DNA of 64,000 nt from Siphonodentalium dalli (GCA_032622095.1 CP136064.1:274681614-274745613); one strand, 5' to 3'. Positions 46,969 to 58,765 are shown, counted from the first letter of the stretch. Notes: generated from the sequence alone by a model not told the origin. Program-made: numbers and translations.

Positions 46969-48864
46969 GAGTATAGCTCTTGCGACATTACCCCTCTACT
47001 GGTCAAAACACTTCAAGTTGTTTCCAATCTTTACCCGAGCAACGCCGGGTACCACAGCTAGTAGTTTACAAGAAAACCATAGTCAAAAATGGTAACACCA
47101 CCAAGATCATATTATTACCACTAAATATAAATTATAATATAAAATATATTGCTTACATGAATGAACCGTCTCAGAATTCCGTTAAAACAACAAATCCTTC
47201 AAATTATTACAAAAAACTATATTACTGCAGGTTCCTCATTCACCACAGCAGAAAGCTTCTAAATGCGGATAACAAATCAGAGGTATTGCGTTCCCGCCAA
47301 GAGTGCATGACCCAGTCATTGTTCAGTATACCCAAACGTCGAACGCAATTAACGCGGTCATAATGGTTACATACTGCAACTTTAAAACATCCATGGATTT
47401 AATGCTAGAAGCTGCCTCGATAATTTGAACATAAAACTTGGGTTTAAATGACAACTTTATCTATGATATTTGCCCATGAAATCTTCAATAAATAGATTAA
47501 CGCATAGCTAACTGTAATTTCATTGAATTAACCAACCTTTGAGTGAGAAAATCGCAGTGAAAGGTTACCGGTCAATGTGACACATCTACCCGTTCCACAT
47601 CGTTATCGCTTTATGCGCTGCATCGAAAGTATCCAGCCTATGTCAGCATGTTATTGCTGCAGATGCGATATGTATTGTTTATACAGAGCTTAAGTGTTTA
47701 AATATCACATGATCACGTGATAAGATGACCACATACATTTTCGAACATGTATTCTGTAAACGCTCAGGTTAATCACAACCCAAAGAGTTGTTTTACGGTA
47801 TTGCGTAAGCGACGCAAGTATATTTGTGACGTCACTAATTTCTATACTCCGTCAACATGAACAAATGTTTTTACATCAGGGCGATTCAGACCTATGGGCC
47901 CCAGTGGTGGCCGCCATGTTGGAATAGAATTGACAAATTAATAAAAACGAATTTATTTTCTTCTTCGATCTGCCTCGCCATAGCAACACTATTAAATTTG
48001 AAAAACAAAATCAACCTTATTCAAAATTAAATGCTTAATGTGGATTTAGCTGAAACGGGCGCATAGCATTCGGCAAACCTCGCCAGATTCCGCTGTATGA
48101 GATAATAATCTCATACAAAACACCTGATGGTCAGTGAATAATGTGTACCGAGCGTGTAAGTGTATAAAGACCATTATCAGAACAATTAATCAATTGGTAT
48201 ACAATAGGAACTGTATGCCGTCGATGAATTTGGTCAGAGGTTTTACCTCATGTGACATAGAAATTCAAATGCTTACACGTTACTATACAGATTATTGAGG
48301 TGGTGACATTGTTGCCTCATCTGGGACTGTCAATGGATAATGTGTACCGAGCGTGTAAGTGTATAAAGACCAATATCAGAACAATTAATCAATTGGTGTA
48401 CAATAGGAACTGTATGCCGTCGATGAATTTTGCCAGAGGTTATACCTCCTTTGACATAGAAATTCAAATTATTACAGGTCACAATGCAAACTGCTGTCAC
48501 CATGAATATTCAGCAAATAAGTGTGTGGGGGTAGGTTCCACGCAGGAATAATATTGTTAAGAATATAAATTATGATTAAATGATTATAAAGAAATAATTA
48601 TTCATGAAGTCTGACCACATGTGTTTGGACAACATCTGTTTGGGAGATATCATGTGTATAATAGATGGTTATCAAAATTAATTAATGTCTGTCACCTCCC
48701 CACATTGTCAAAGCAAATCAGATGGTGGTAAAATCTAATCCATCCCCAAAGCCTATACCTTTACGAAATATTTTGTCTGAATCTTGTATTAAATTCACAA
48801 AAATAACATGGTGGTGTCTGTAGTTTTGATGGTAGCCACCCTGCATAAACTGTGGAGTTTCACC

Positions 48865-49005
48865 TTATATACGCAATGTTGTCGGTGATGTCACATAATA
48901 CGATGTATAGCTTACATACGCCCTGTTGTCGGTGACGTCACATAATAAGATGTATAGATTATATACGCCATGCGGTCGGTGACGTCACATAATAAGATGT
49001 ATAGC
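48865..49005. repeat. CRE-like satellite, second block
   Basis: Three units of the 37.3-kb satellite with GGTGACGTCACATAATA, starting 30 bp outside the right end of the large inverted repeat. Confidence 0.9.
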
Positions 49006-49692
49006 TTGACAACATTAAAATATATTCAAAATTTACAGTTCAAACCAGGGGTGTCAGGAACAAATTTCCGGACACTAGGCGCAAAAATTATTTTTCCGCC
49101 ATCTGGGTACCCACCACCCCCTAATTTTGTCCGATTCTGGGATAGGGACCCACCCCCTCCAAACTGCTTCAAATGACTATTTTACTCAGTTTTTCTGATC
49201 TTATCCAATCAATGTTCCGTATCATGATTATAGAAGCATTCCTACTTTTTATTTACCAACAAGAATATAAAGTTTCAAAACTGTTCTCCAATAAATGTGG
49301 GCTGTATGGTATGCTGATGGATTGATATTTGAAATCCAAGATGGCTGCTGGTGGCCATGTATGTTTTAAACAAATTTTGGGGCGAAAATGGAGGTTCCCG
49401 TCTAGAGGTCACCTCGAAGATCCATATGAAGATTGGTGACGATTGGATGAGAAATGTGACAGGTAATGTGTGCTAAAAGATTTGGTCATACAAAGAGTAA
49501 AATCAAAAATGGCCTCTGGCAACGATGTTTTAAATGGTAGGCATCCATCGGGGGGTCACACCGAAGATCCATATGATGTTTGGTGGTGATCTGACGAGGG
49601 ATAAGCTCTGCAGGGTGTGTTAAAGGATTTGGTGGTGCAAAGAGTAAAATCCAAGATGGCTGCCAGCGGCCATATTTTTCATAAAAAATTAT
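49006..49692. repeat. Inverse copies of the ATGGCCGCC repeat
   Basis: Two to three units with AAATCCAAGATGGCTGC, CTAGAGGTCACC and GATCCATATGA.GTTTGGTG, the reverse complement of the array at 20.75-21.59 kb. A C-rich patch (CCACCACCCCC, CACCCCCTCC) lies at 49110-49160. Confidence 0.65.
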
Positions 49693-49940
49693 ATAAGGAT
49701 TAACTGTCATGTGGACTGTTTTTATGGAGATGTAACCGTGAGGTAAGTGGACATAACTTGTGTAAAACCCGAAGGGTTTTACATACAAGTTATGACCACT
49801 TACCTCACGGTAAGTTATGTAACCGTGAGGTAAGTGGACATAACTTGTGTAAAACCCGAAGGGTTTTACATACAAGTTATGACCACTTACCTCACGGTTA
49901 CATCTCCATAAAAATAGTCCACATGACAGTTAATCCTTAT
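49693..49940. mobile_element. Palindromic element with an internal 87-bp duplication
   Basis: The ends AAGGATTAACTGTCATGTGG and its complement enclose a long hairpin. Inside, a palindromic block of about 80 bp (GTAACCGTGAGGTAAGTGG ... CCACTTACCTCACGG) occurs twice, 87 bp apart, around the core AAAACCCGAAGGGTTTT. ATAT flanks both sides. No coding capacity. Confidence 0.8.
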
Positions 49941-51829
49941 ATTTATATACATTTAGCGAAAAAGCCACTTTTGTAAATGTATTTAAATCGAAAAGTGTAT
50001 CGTGACAAGATCAGCCCAAAATACCCAATAGCACCCTTGGCAAAAGTTAATAGGAACAATTTCTCTTCGTATTGAAACCCGATGATGTATTAAGTCAATC
50101 CTGCGCGAGTCCAAATGCGCCCAAAACATTACGCGTTCGTCTTTCCAAACCCAATGACGTATCGATGGTGTTATGAGCTTGGTGTTATAAGGCGTTGCGC
50201 ATTCACCGAGAAATAACTGCAACTAGCCACGTGGGCGCCGACCAATCAGAATGCTGGATTTAGTGATGACAACACTTAGTGTGTAAATATTCAAATTTGA
50301 CAGCTCCCATCTAGAGGTGATCCTAGACCCATATATACCGAATATCATTGAAATCGGTCAAAGTTTCTTTTAACACATTTGTTTCATTTTTTTATGGTTT
50401 TTTGACGTCTATTTTTATTTGAAGAGTTCAGTGAAGAGTTTAAATTTATTTGAAGAATCTATTACTGTGTTATGTTTTCATTTATATCAGGTTTAATAAA
50501 TTATTTTTAATAGAACTATTTAAATCTGAGCCTTTCCATGTCAATGTGCATTGATATATCTTTGATGAAAACATTACCCATTGGTGTCATCCCTCATTAT
50601 TAACTGATGGTGAACTCAAACCCCCTACCAAGAGTTAAGTGCATACCTATTACATAATAGAAGCATTCATAAAACATTTTGTCCCATTATTTTGAAGAAA
50701 AATTACTCTAAGAAATAATTTACAGGACCAGGAAAAGATGTGTAAGCCGGGCTACTCAACCACCCACCCACCCCGCCTAGTGCTCGGAAAAAATGTGCAG
50801 ACCCCCCCCCCCCCCCCCCTGTTCAAACATGCATAAATATGTAACCAGCACTGGAAGCTGTGTAACGTGGTCCGGGGTCTTCTAATGACTTCTGGTATCA
50901 TTGATAATTATATTTGCCCTAAACCTCAAGGTTACAGGAAATGTATCTGTGGATTCTTTCTTCTTGAATAATCTGTTCTTGACTACTTGAGTCTGTGTCT
51001 TGGCTTAATCTCTCTATATGTGGAGTCTCGAACCCCTCGTAGGATTAGCAATGTTTGAGCCCACAGAGTATAGTGAAGTGACCACAGCCAAACCATTACA
51101 AAGCTGATTTATTAGAACAATATCCAAGATTCCACAGAATGATTCAAATAAAAAGTGAAGATATATTATCACCAAAGCCTCTCTTGGGTATCTTTCATGT
51201 GAGTATGGCTAAAATGCCACTAAAATATATAACTTGCTCTTTACGATTCTCAAACGGCCAGAGTATGATCAAGAGCCAGCTAAATGGCATAAATAAATCA
51301 ATTAGGCTATCAGACAATTGATAACCAACAGCCAAAGACAGGGGTGGCACTCCGTAAACACCGAAAGTCTGGTCAAAATCCCCCAACGGGTCTTTAAAAG
51401 TCACGTAAAATACTGACACAAGTTCTGTATTGACTGTTTACAAAGACTAATTCCGTTGGAGTGTGCACGAGATCGGGTCGGGTTTATTTATATAGCAACA
51501 CGACCCTTCCCCATGATGCAAAATCGACCCTAAAAGCGACCCGTTGAGAATGCGACCTAATAACACGATCCACCGAGACGTTTAATTCTGCCGGGGTAAC
51601 ATGTGACAGGCGGAGCTTAAATCGTGTCCAAGATATGTCACAATAGATTGCCCGAGGGTGAAGGAGAAGATCTCTCGATCTTTTCGACAATCCTGGGCGC
51701 TTCGCGCCCTACTACAATCAATCAAGTTTATTGTCTATTAAATCAATTAATGACATTTAGACAACATTAATTAACATATGTACATATAATTTACAGATTA
51801 CACGCGTGCGTTGCAATATTTTTTATCCA
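49941..51829. other. Intergenic sequence, no gene recognised
   Basis: Contains one relative of the ATGGCCGCC repeat (about 50290-50370) and a C-rich patch with a 17-C tract at 50802-50819 next to CACCCACCCACCCC. Short frames only. Confidence 0.4.
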
Positions 51830-52080
51830 ACAGCAGCAGGCAGCCGCGAGCAAACTACAGCTGCACACATTACTTGGAAATCCAAACAATGCATGCAGCT
51901 CCAATCTACCCACGACTATCAACCACTGTGGTAACACCCCCATTCCCACCATCCCTGCCATATACCACATCACCAGGCGCATTGGCAGAGCACATCCCGC
52001 TCCACACGAGACAAATGCACCGTGTATAGAGCGGGGCCCGATCGGCCCAGGCATCCCTCCGCGGCACCACAGAGATGATG
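51830..52080 (+). other. GC-richer island, possible coding remnant
   Basis: Clearly higher GC than its surroundings. One plus-strand frame opens QQQAAASKLQLHTLLGNP after a possible acceptor (TTTTTTATCCAACAG); another reads PRLSTTVVTPPFPPSLP. No domain is recognisable and the two frames cannot be ranked. Confidence 0.2.
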
Positions 52081-52669
52081 CGCTTTTTCTGACCTTCTTT
52101 TATTTTCCAATCTGTCGAAATATTCTGATTATAATTAAAAAAAACTTTAGATGAGCCTAAATAGATCATTGATATATTATTTCATAATATAAAACATGGC
52201 AGTAACTTTAGTTATTATCACTATCATTGTCGCTATTGTCATTGATTTCAATAACTCACGATAGGTATAATGTACCACTGCATGCGCCCCTGTTTTCAAT
52301 TCTGCTATTTTTAGCACGTTGTCAAATTATCTCAGGGACCACATAAGCGCACATGCAGATCTTGCTGAGCTTGTAACCTTGACACGATGACACAGTTAAC
52401 CAAATGGCAATGACCGACTGGGATGTTCGTGAATTTGTGATTTTCTTCTGGAGTTGTTCGGTAGGATTTAAAGGAGATAATTGTGAATGTATATGGAGTC
52501 TTCGCGCTTAATTCTAGGTCTGAGATTACTGGAAACATAATTTATTCTGTCATTTATCATTTGAGTCAAGTACACTTCTATTATTAAAAGTAACTAAAGG
52601 ATTTGACCCTGTCTGACTCAGTGACTACAATAGATTGCCGATGAAAAACGTTAATATGATAAACAATTA
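52081..52669. other. Unannotated sequence
   Basis: No feature recognised. Confidence 0.35.
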
Positions 52670-52975
52670 CACTGTCGGATACGCGTTATATCTGTACGTT
52701 TCAAGATGGCAGCGCCCATGCATTGGTCAGGTTAAATGGTAGTGCATATATTGTCTTCAAGCATCAATTAACGGCACCTTTCGGAGATACACCTCAGAAC
52801 ATTTATGTAGAAATTGATATACCCAACACCTACATAATATACGTTTCATGACAGTGAAATGTAGCATTTGGCGTGTCAAGTCGTCATAAAATTTTAGAAA
52901 TTTTCTCGAGGCGGTGAAATGTTCCTTTTTTCGTAATTTTTGGCCCTTTGCTCATGGATCCGCAAATCTATGTAT

Positions 52976-53060
52976 TGTCCTGGGTAGTCATGGGTAGTCA
53001 TGGGTAGTCATGGGTGGGTAGTCATGGGTAGTCATGGGTAGTCATGGGTAGTCATGGGTA
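52976..53060. repeat. 10-bp repeat, about 8 copies
   Basis: GGGTAGTCAT repeated, with one GGGTGGGTAG variant, in the left arm of the TIR element; it is not present at the mirrored place on the right. Confidence 0.9.
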
Positions 53061-53662
53061 GATTAGGTTTTACCACACATGTTCGGAACGCAAAACCGGC
53101 GATGTTTTTATTGCCTAACTCCGAAAACAGACCTTTGAAAATTTCAAAATGTTCAGGTTCAGATTCGCATTATTTCCGATGATTCTGTTCAGGTTCAGAC
53201 ACATCTTTCGAACAATTTCCGTTCATGTTCGGACACATCAAAACGTCACCGAGAAACGAAATGCCGAGATATGCGTTGCTATTGTGCTTTTGTGCGCATT
53301 GTTTAAATTATATTTTTTTAAAACACACACGATAAACTGGGAGCACGGGGCATGGTTTAGCCCACTCGGGAATAATTTGGGCGGACTTTCTTATTGTTTC
53401 GGTCATTTGCGGAATAGTATAGGCATGTATGATACATATATACGCACACATGGTGCCCTCCCTATCCACATACGAGACAATGAAGGTCGCCGCATGTGAA
53501 AGAACAGATTGTCCATACATGTCGATATGTCTTCCTGTTTCATGTTATTGCATGGTCATTGTGCTTAGACTGGTATTCACTGGTAATGTAACACTCATGT
53601 CAATTTCAGAACTGAGTTAAAGCATTCGATGATTGAGGCCTTTTATATATTTTGTAGAAGCA

Positions 53663-53758
53663 CATCTCTGGACACTTCATGAGGATAGGGACAAGATATG
53701 TGATCGATGCGGAATGTCATTTCTCACAAGCAGCGGTGTGCGGAAGCATTTAACATGA
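53663..53758 (+). pseudogene. C2H2 zinc-finger exon fragment
   Basis: After an acceptor-like TATATTTTGTAG the frame reads AHLWTLHEDRDKICDRCGM, then SFLTSSGVRKHLT and a stop. It has C-x2-C-x12-H, but a TGA falls where the last ligand would be approached, followed by TGT (Cys). So the finger is cut just short, or the stop replaced a residue of an H-x3-C finger. It parallels the finger exons in the larger inverted repeat. Confidence 0.4.
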
Positions 53759-54390
53759 TGTCGGGAAGGGGACAAAAACACAATCACATCGCGAGTGCAT
53801 CCAGACATTTCGGTGCTCGTTGGCATTTTGGTGTGTCCGAACCTGAACGAAAATTGTCCGAATCTGAACGAAAATAGCGTCTGAACCTGAACAAATCATC
53901 GGAAATATTACGAATCTGAACCTGAACATTTTGAAAAATTAAAGGTCGTTTTTCCGAGTTAGACAATAAAGGTATCGCCGGTTTTGCTTTCCGAAGATAG
54001 TGGCAACATAATCTACCCATACAATACATAAATTTGCAGATCCATGAGCTCAGGGCCTAAAAATTACATTTCGCCGCCTCGAGAAACTTTCTAAATGTTA
54101 TGACGACTTGACACGCCGAATGCAAACATTTCACATGCGCTCATGCGAACGGTATGTTATGTAGGGTATACCCATTTCTACATAACTGTTCAAAGGTGTA
54201 TCTCCGAAAGATGTCGTTTATTGATGCTTAAAGACAATATCATTATACACCTACCGTTTATCCTGACCACTGGGTGCCGCCATCTTGAAACGTACAAACC
54301 TAAACGGGTGTCCGACAGTGTATTAGTGATAATTGAATAATAACTGGATGAATATGCAGATTGTGAACTGGATTTGATAGAATACAAGAG

Positions 54391-54618
54391 ATGGTATGGC
54401 ATTAACTCGCGGCCATATTGCATCCACTGGGTCCGATTCGGTGGGTTCATAGATTCATCAAGCTCCGGTTCCGTGGTTTTAGTGCCACGGGTCAAAGTTT
54501 TGGAGTAGCATTTCCATATATGGAGCTTTTTAATTATTCATGACTTTCATATACGGAAAGCTAAGTAAAACCACGGAACCGGACCTGGTGGATCCAATAT
54601 GGCCGCGATATGGCATAT
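54391..54618. mobile_element. Palindromic MITE with GGCCATATTG ends
   Basis: CGCGGCCATATTGCATCCAC and GGTTCCGTGGTTTTA at the left are mirrored by TAAAACCACGGAACCGG and GTGGATCCAATATGGCCGCG at the right. No frame of note. Confidence 0.75.
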
Positions 54619-54837
54619 CACTGGTGATTAAAACGTTATTTGATGCGATGCAAGTGGAGTGAAATGATAGAAATTATGTGCATACAAAGTACGGAATCAG
54701 AATCGAAATATAAGTATTTCCGATGAGGATAATGTGCATCGCAAATTATTACTGCCAATAAATCTGACAATGTATAATATTATAAAACAATGCATAATGA
54801 CATTTTAACAGAGGGGTACATCATAGCTAAGCGACAG

Positions 54838-55480
54838 CTAGTTCATTGGTTCCACACCCAAATGTTCAGAGTAATATTCCCTGAATAAATGAGTTTTCAA
54901 AAGACGCTTGAATTCATCATATCCATGACAGTTGCGGATGACCAACGGTAGAACATTCGAGAGAGCCGGTCCGGCTATGGAAAACGACATATCACCGAAA
55001 CTAATATCAATATGTGGGTACGCTCAGAGCATTATAAGTCCGAGATCATTTAGGTATTGTGGAGCACAGTTTTTTGATGAGTTGTAAGTCACTGCGAGCA
55101 TTTTGAACTTAATCCGCTCGGAAACGGGAAGCCAGTGTAGAATGAATGTCGGTGTAATGTGATCTACACGTGGTATTTTACAAACCACCCTGGCCGCTGT
55201 GTTTTGTATTCGCTGCAGTCTCGACATTTGTTTTTGGTTGACACCACACATCAAAGAATTGCGGTAGTCAAAAACGGCTGGTGATGAAAGCATGAACTAT
55301 ACTTCTGCGACAGTTCTGATCAGACACCTCCCTATTCGACTGATATTACGGAGATGATAATTTTCTGACTGGCAGAGTTTGGTTATATGTATGTCCATTG
55401 AAAGATTATTATCGAGGTGAACACAAAGAATTTATCTGTGTCTATCTAGCGAAAAATCTGGAATTTCACATATCATCTTA
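54838..55480 (-). pseudogene. Decayed LINE reverse transcriptase, C-terminal part
   Basis: On the minus strand one frame carries the characteristic end of CR1/L2/Jockey-type reverse transcriptases: VHLDNNLSMDIHI, then RLQRIQNTAARVV, HWLPVSERIKFKMLA, and FSIAGPALSNVLPLVIRN with FKRLLKTHLF, ending EPMN before a stop at 54838-54840. In-frame stops lie just before FMLSSPAVF (about 55296) and after GLIML (about 55025). The catalytic domain is missing upstream. This is a dead, 5'-truncated copy of a non-LTR retrotransposon. Confidence 0.85.
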
Positions 55481-56122
55481 ATTGTGTATAGAATCTGAGC
55501 AATTATTAAGAGAGAAACAACAACACAATACATTTGAGAGGTTGTGATTATTATTCTAGTTTTTGTCCCAAGAACTGCTAGAATAATTAATAATTTCACA
55601 CAACACTCCATTCACCAAATAGCCATGGAGCAGAGGTCATAACTAGAAGCTATTTCAGGAAGGAGCGAACATGGATGTGAGGAAATACTCATTCAGACTA
55701 AGAGTGGTGGAGCCATCGAATCACATAGCTGAAAAATGTATGCAGAAGACATGAATACATTCAAGAATAAGCTGGATTCCCACTGCAGGACCAAAAAATT
55801 AAACTAAATTTTAAGGCTGAGTTGAGTCTGACAGACCCTGATACGATCAGTCAAATAAAAATGAAAATACAAAATCACGAGAGTTCGGAGAAACAGAAGA
55901 AGGAACAGAGGTGATATAGTGTAAATGTTGAATAATTTGCTTTCAAATTTCTATTAAAATGCATTTGATAGTCTCATATTCTTACAAGCGAAAGTTCTGC
56001 TATACACTTAACAGTCCTTTTTTATGTTGTAATTATTTAAGGAAGTACAGATAGTTTCACGCATATATATAATTGTATATGTGTATGTATGCATAATTGT
56101 TGTTATATATTGGGTGTGATTA
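55481..56122. other. Unannotated sequence
   Basis: No feature recognised. A small inverted pair near 55540-55590 (ATTATTCTAG ... CTAGAATAAT) is present. Confidence 0.4.
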
Positions 56123-56299
56123 TTGTTTTTCAGTATTTACTGTTTGCATGTGTATTTTCAAATATTTGGACCGGAGCGTTCTCATTTGTACATAGTGTAT
56201 TATATGTTTTCTCATGTACCAAATTACCAATTGGCTGGGAATAAAGCATTACTTACGGGGCTTTCACAGGACGACGTAATAAATGGTTTCCAAATAATT

Positions 56300-57679
56300 A
56301 TGGAGCGCATGCCTCGTGTGGGAAATGCTATGGAGCGCATGCCTCGTGTGGTAAATGCTATGGAGCGCATGCCTCGTATGGTAAATGCTATGGAGCGCAT
56401 TCCTCGTGTGGTAAATGCTACGGAGCGCATGCCTCGTGTGGTAAATGCTATGAAGCGCATTCCTCGTGTGGTAAATGCTACGGAGCGTATGCCTCGTGTG
56501 GTAAATGCTATGGAGCGCATGTCTCGTGTGGTAAATGCTATGGAGCGCATGCCTCGTATGGTAAATGCTATGGAGCGCATTCCTCGTGTGGTAAATGCTA
56601 TGGAGCGCATGCATCGTGTGGTAAATGCTATGGAGCGCATGCCTCGTGTGGTAAATGCTATAGAGCGCATGCCTCGTGCGGTAAATGCTATGGAGCGCAT
56701 GACTCGTGTGGTAAATGCTATGGAGCGCATGCCTCGTGTGGTAAATGCTATGGAGCGCATGCCTCGTGTGGCAAATGCTATGGAGCGCACGCCTCGTGTG
56801 GTAAATGCTATGGAGCGCATGCCTCGTGTGGTAAATGGTATTGAGCGCATGCCTCGTGTGGTAAATGCTATGGAGCGCATGCCTCGTGTGGTAAATGCTA
56901 TGGAGCGCATGCCTCGTGTGGTAAATGCTATGGAGCGCATGCCTCGTGTGGTAAATGCTATGGAGCGCATGCCTCGTGTGGCAAATGCTATGGAGCGCAT
57001 GCCTCGTGTGGTAAATGCTATGCAGCGCATGCCTCGTGTGGTAAATGCTATGGAGCGCATGCCTCGTGTGGTAAATGCTATGGAGCGCATACCTCGTGTG
57101 GTAAATGGTATGGAGCGCATGCCTCGTGTGGTAAATGCTATGGAGCGCTTGCCTCGTGTGGTAAATGATATGGAGCACATGCCTCGTGTGGTAAATGCTA
57201 TGGAGCGCATGCCTCGTGTGGTAAATGCTATGGAGAGCATGCCTCGTGTGGTAAATGCTATGGAGCGCATGCCTCGTGTGGTAAATGCTATGGAGCGCAT
57301 GCCTCGTGTGGTAAATGTTATGGAGCGCATGCCTCGTGTGGTAAATGCTATGGAGCGCACGCCTCGTGTGGTAAATGCTATGGAGCGCACGCCTCGTGTC
57401 GTAAATGCTATGGAGCGCACGACTCGTGTGGTAAATGCTATGGAGCGCACGCCTCGTGTGGTAAATGCTATGGAGCGCACGCCTCGTGTGGTAAATGCTA
57501 TGGAGCGCATGCCTCGTGTGGTAAATGCTATGGAGCGCATGCCTCGTGTGGTAAATGCTATGGAGCGCATTCCTCGTGTGGTAAATGCTATGGAGCGCAT
57601 GCCTCGTGTGGTAAATGCTATGGAGCGCATGCCTCGTGTGGTAAATGCTATGGAGCGCATGCCTCGTGTGGTAAATGTT
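56300..57679 (+). repeat. 30-bp minisatellite, 46 units, open in several frames
   Basis: 46 head-to-tail units of ATGGAGCGCATGCCTCGTGT plus GGTAAATGCT without a single indel. The plus frame encodes MERMPRVVNA repeated inside a 539-codon frame (56123-57742), and two minus frames are also open throughout (TTRGMRSIAF and YHTRHALHSI types). Substitutions fall at all codon positions and often change the residue (Met to Thr or Ile), so they do not look filtered for any one frame. A third plus frame (GAHASCGKCY) is broken by TGA at about 56842 and 57166. It may be a pure minisatellite; translation is unproven. Confidence 0.9.
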
Positions 57680-57742
57680 GTGAAAATCGTAGTATGTAGT
57701 TGTATCTTTAAAAGCAATAATATGCAAACGAATAATCAGTAA

Positions 57743-58361
57743 TAAATATCATTGGCTGATAACAACTCGACAACAGTGCCTTCTAGTTTGCGACGAGTAT
57801 AATGAATTATGAATATATCGCCAGTATTCTCTATTATAAAATATATTGCGTTTCGCTATGCCTATACATGTATATGGAAATTGTCATAACGTCATTGACA
57901 TCTGATCGCGCAATTTATATATACAGCCAATCATGAACCTGTGTTTGTAATTGTTATCGGCGTTTTAAATTAAAGAGACTAGATTCCGCCATGCAATGAG
58001 CTGTTGTAAGCACATTCAATGAACATGTCCCCAGAACAAAAATTGACGCCACCACCAATAATACTTAATCCAATAGAAAGGTATATATCGTCGGGGCTAT
58101 CATTTTATAGTTTGTTCAACAACTGGTTCAAAATATACAAAAATAATATATGTTACATAAGCGCCTCATATATAGGTTGAAAGATATAGTATTACTCTTC
58201 AATGTGATGTATCTCGTGTAAAAAGTCCGAATGTTGAACATTCGCCAGCGAAAACCACATATACAAGACGGGGGCTCTATGCATGGAGAATTAAAGTACG
58301 ACCAGGAAGTATACACATCCCTGCAAATATGGCCCCGATCCGATCGTGTGTATATGATGTG

Positions 58362-58366
<5 letters not shown>
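57743..58366. other. Unannotated sequence
   Basis: No feature recognised. Confidence 0.4.
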
Positions 58367-58431
<65 letters not shown>

Positions 58432-58447
58432 CTCTCTCTCTCTCTAC
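58367..58447. repeat. (CT)n microsatellite
   Basis: About 37 CT units with one TTG break. The flank TACCCGAATTAAAAATC at 58446 recurs after a short CT run at 58614, a local duplication of about 170 bp. Confidence 0.95.
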
Positions 58448-58674
58448 CCGAATTAAAAATCCCCCAAAATGAGTATCGACTATTGAAACCACACACACAA
58501 TTACACCCCCCCCCTTACACCATAACACCCACACCCTGCAAAGGCGAACAACCAACATACATAATACACCATAAGGTGGTGACAAGTCATGGTATATGAT
58601 GTGCTCTCTCTCTGTACCCGAATTAAAAATCTTCAAAAACGAGTTTGATAGGGGCTATGTATGTACAAGAAAAA

Positions 58675-58765
58675 TTGAATGTTGAACGCATGTTGAATGT
58701 TGTTCTAACTTCACCCGAATGTTGAACGCATGTTGAATGTTGAATATTGTGCTAACTTCACGGAC
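58675..58765. repeat. Short tandem repeat, two units
   Basis: GAATGTTGAACGCATGTTGA followed by TTGT(T/G)CTAACTTCAC occurs twice. Confidence 0.8.

Larger units (their letters stand above)
39915..48835. mobile_element. Large inverted-repeat element of about 8.9 kb with zinc-finger genes
   Basis: The arms 39915-43067 and 45521-48835 are reverse complements over about 3.2 kb with roughly 3-5% differences plus indels, around a unique centre of about 2.4 kb. The outer limits read CTACCAG.CAAAACTACAGAC on both sides; no convincing target duplication was seen (ATTCAC versus CCACCC). Three C2H2 zinc-finger frames lie inside, one per arm and one central. No transposase or polymerase frame was recognised. 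It could be a non-autonomous transposon, a segment made by inverted duplication, or a decayed virus-like element. Sequence differences between the arms argue against a simple assembly artefact. Confidence 0.75.
45521..48835. repeat. Right arm of the large inverted repeat
   Basis: Mirror of 39915-43067. It differs by a large (GA)n expansion and an extra segment of about 260 bp (about 46602-46860) that ends with the CAAATTCATCGACAGCATAC block from elsewhere in the arm. It has only one copy of the 175-bp unit that is duplicated on the left. Confidence 0.85.
52670..54320. mobile_element. 1.65-kb TIR element with a C2H2 finger
   Basis: The ends CACTGTCGGA and TCCGACAGTG are flanked by TA on both sides (52668-52669 and 54321-54322). 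Inverted similarity extends about 500-570 bp inward on each side (GTACGTTTCAAGATGGC, CTTGACACGCC, TGTTCAGGTTCAGATTCG and complements), diverged by perhaps 15-25%. A TA duplication fits Tc1/mariner-type insertion, but no transposase is present. The centre carries a zinc-finger frame (53665-53758). Confidence 0.75.

Noticed and set aside
46751-47095. Arg/Glu-repeat proteins across 46879-46963
   Set aside because: Translation of the GA microsatellite.
39915-48835. Identification as a Polinton/Maverick or a viral genome
   Set aside because: No polymerase B, integrase, ATPase, protease or capsid frame was seen; long inverted arms alone are not enough.
39915-48835. Assembly artefact (false hairpin) as the explanation of the inverted arms
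   Set aside because: The arms differ by several percent, by a 175-bp duplication, by an insertion of about 260 bp and by microsatellite length, which a mis-joined reverse copy of the same read would not show; not fully excluded without reads.
56224-57727. Two minus-strand frames of nearly 500 codons
   Set aside because: They exist only because the 30-bp unit is a multiple of three and lacks stops in those frames. They are shadows of the same array.
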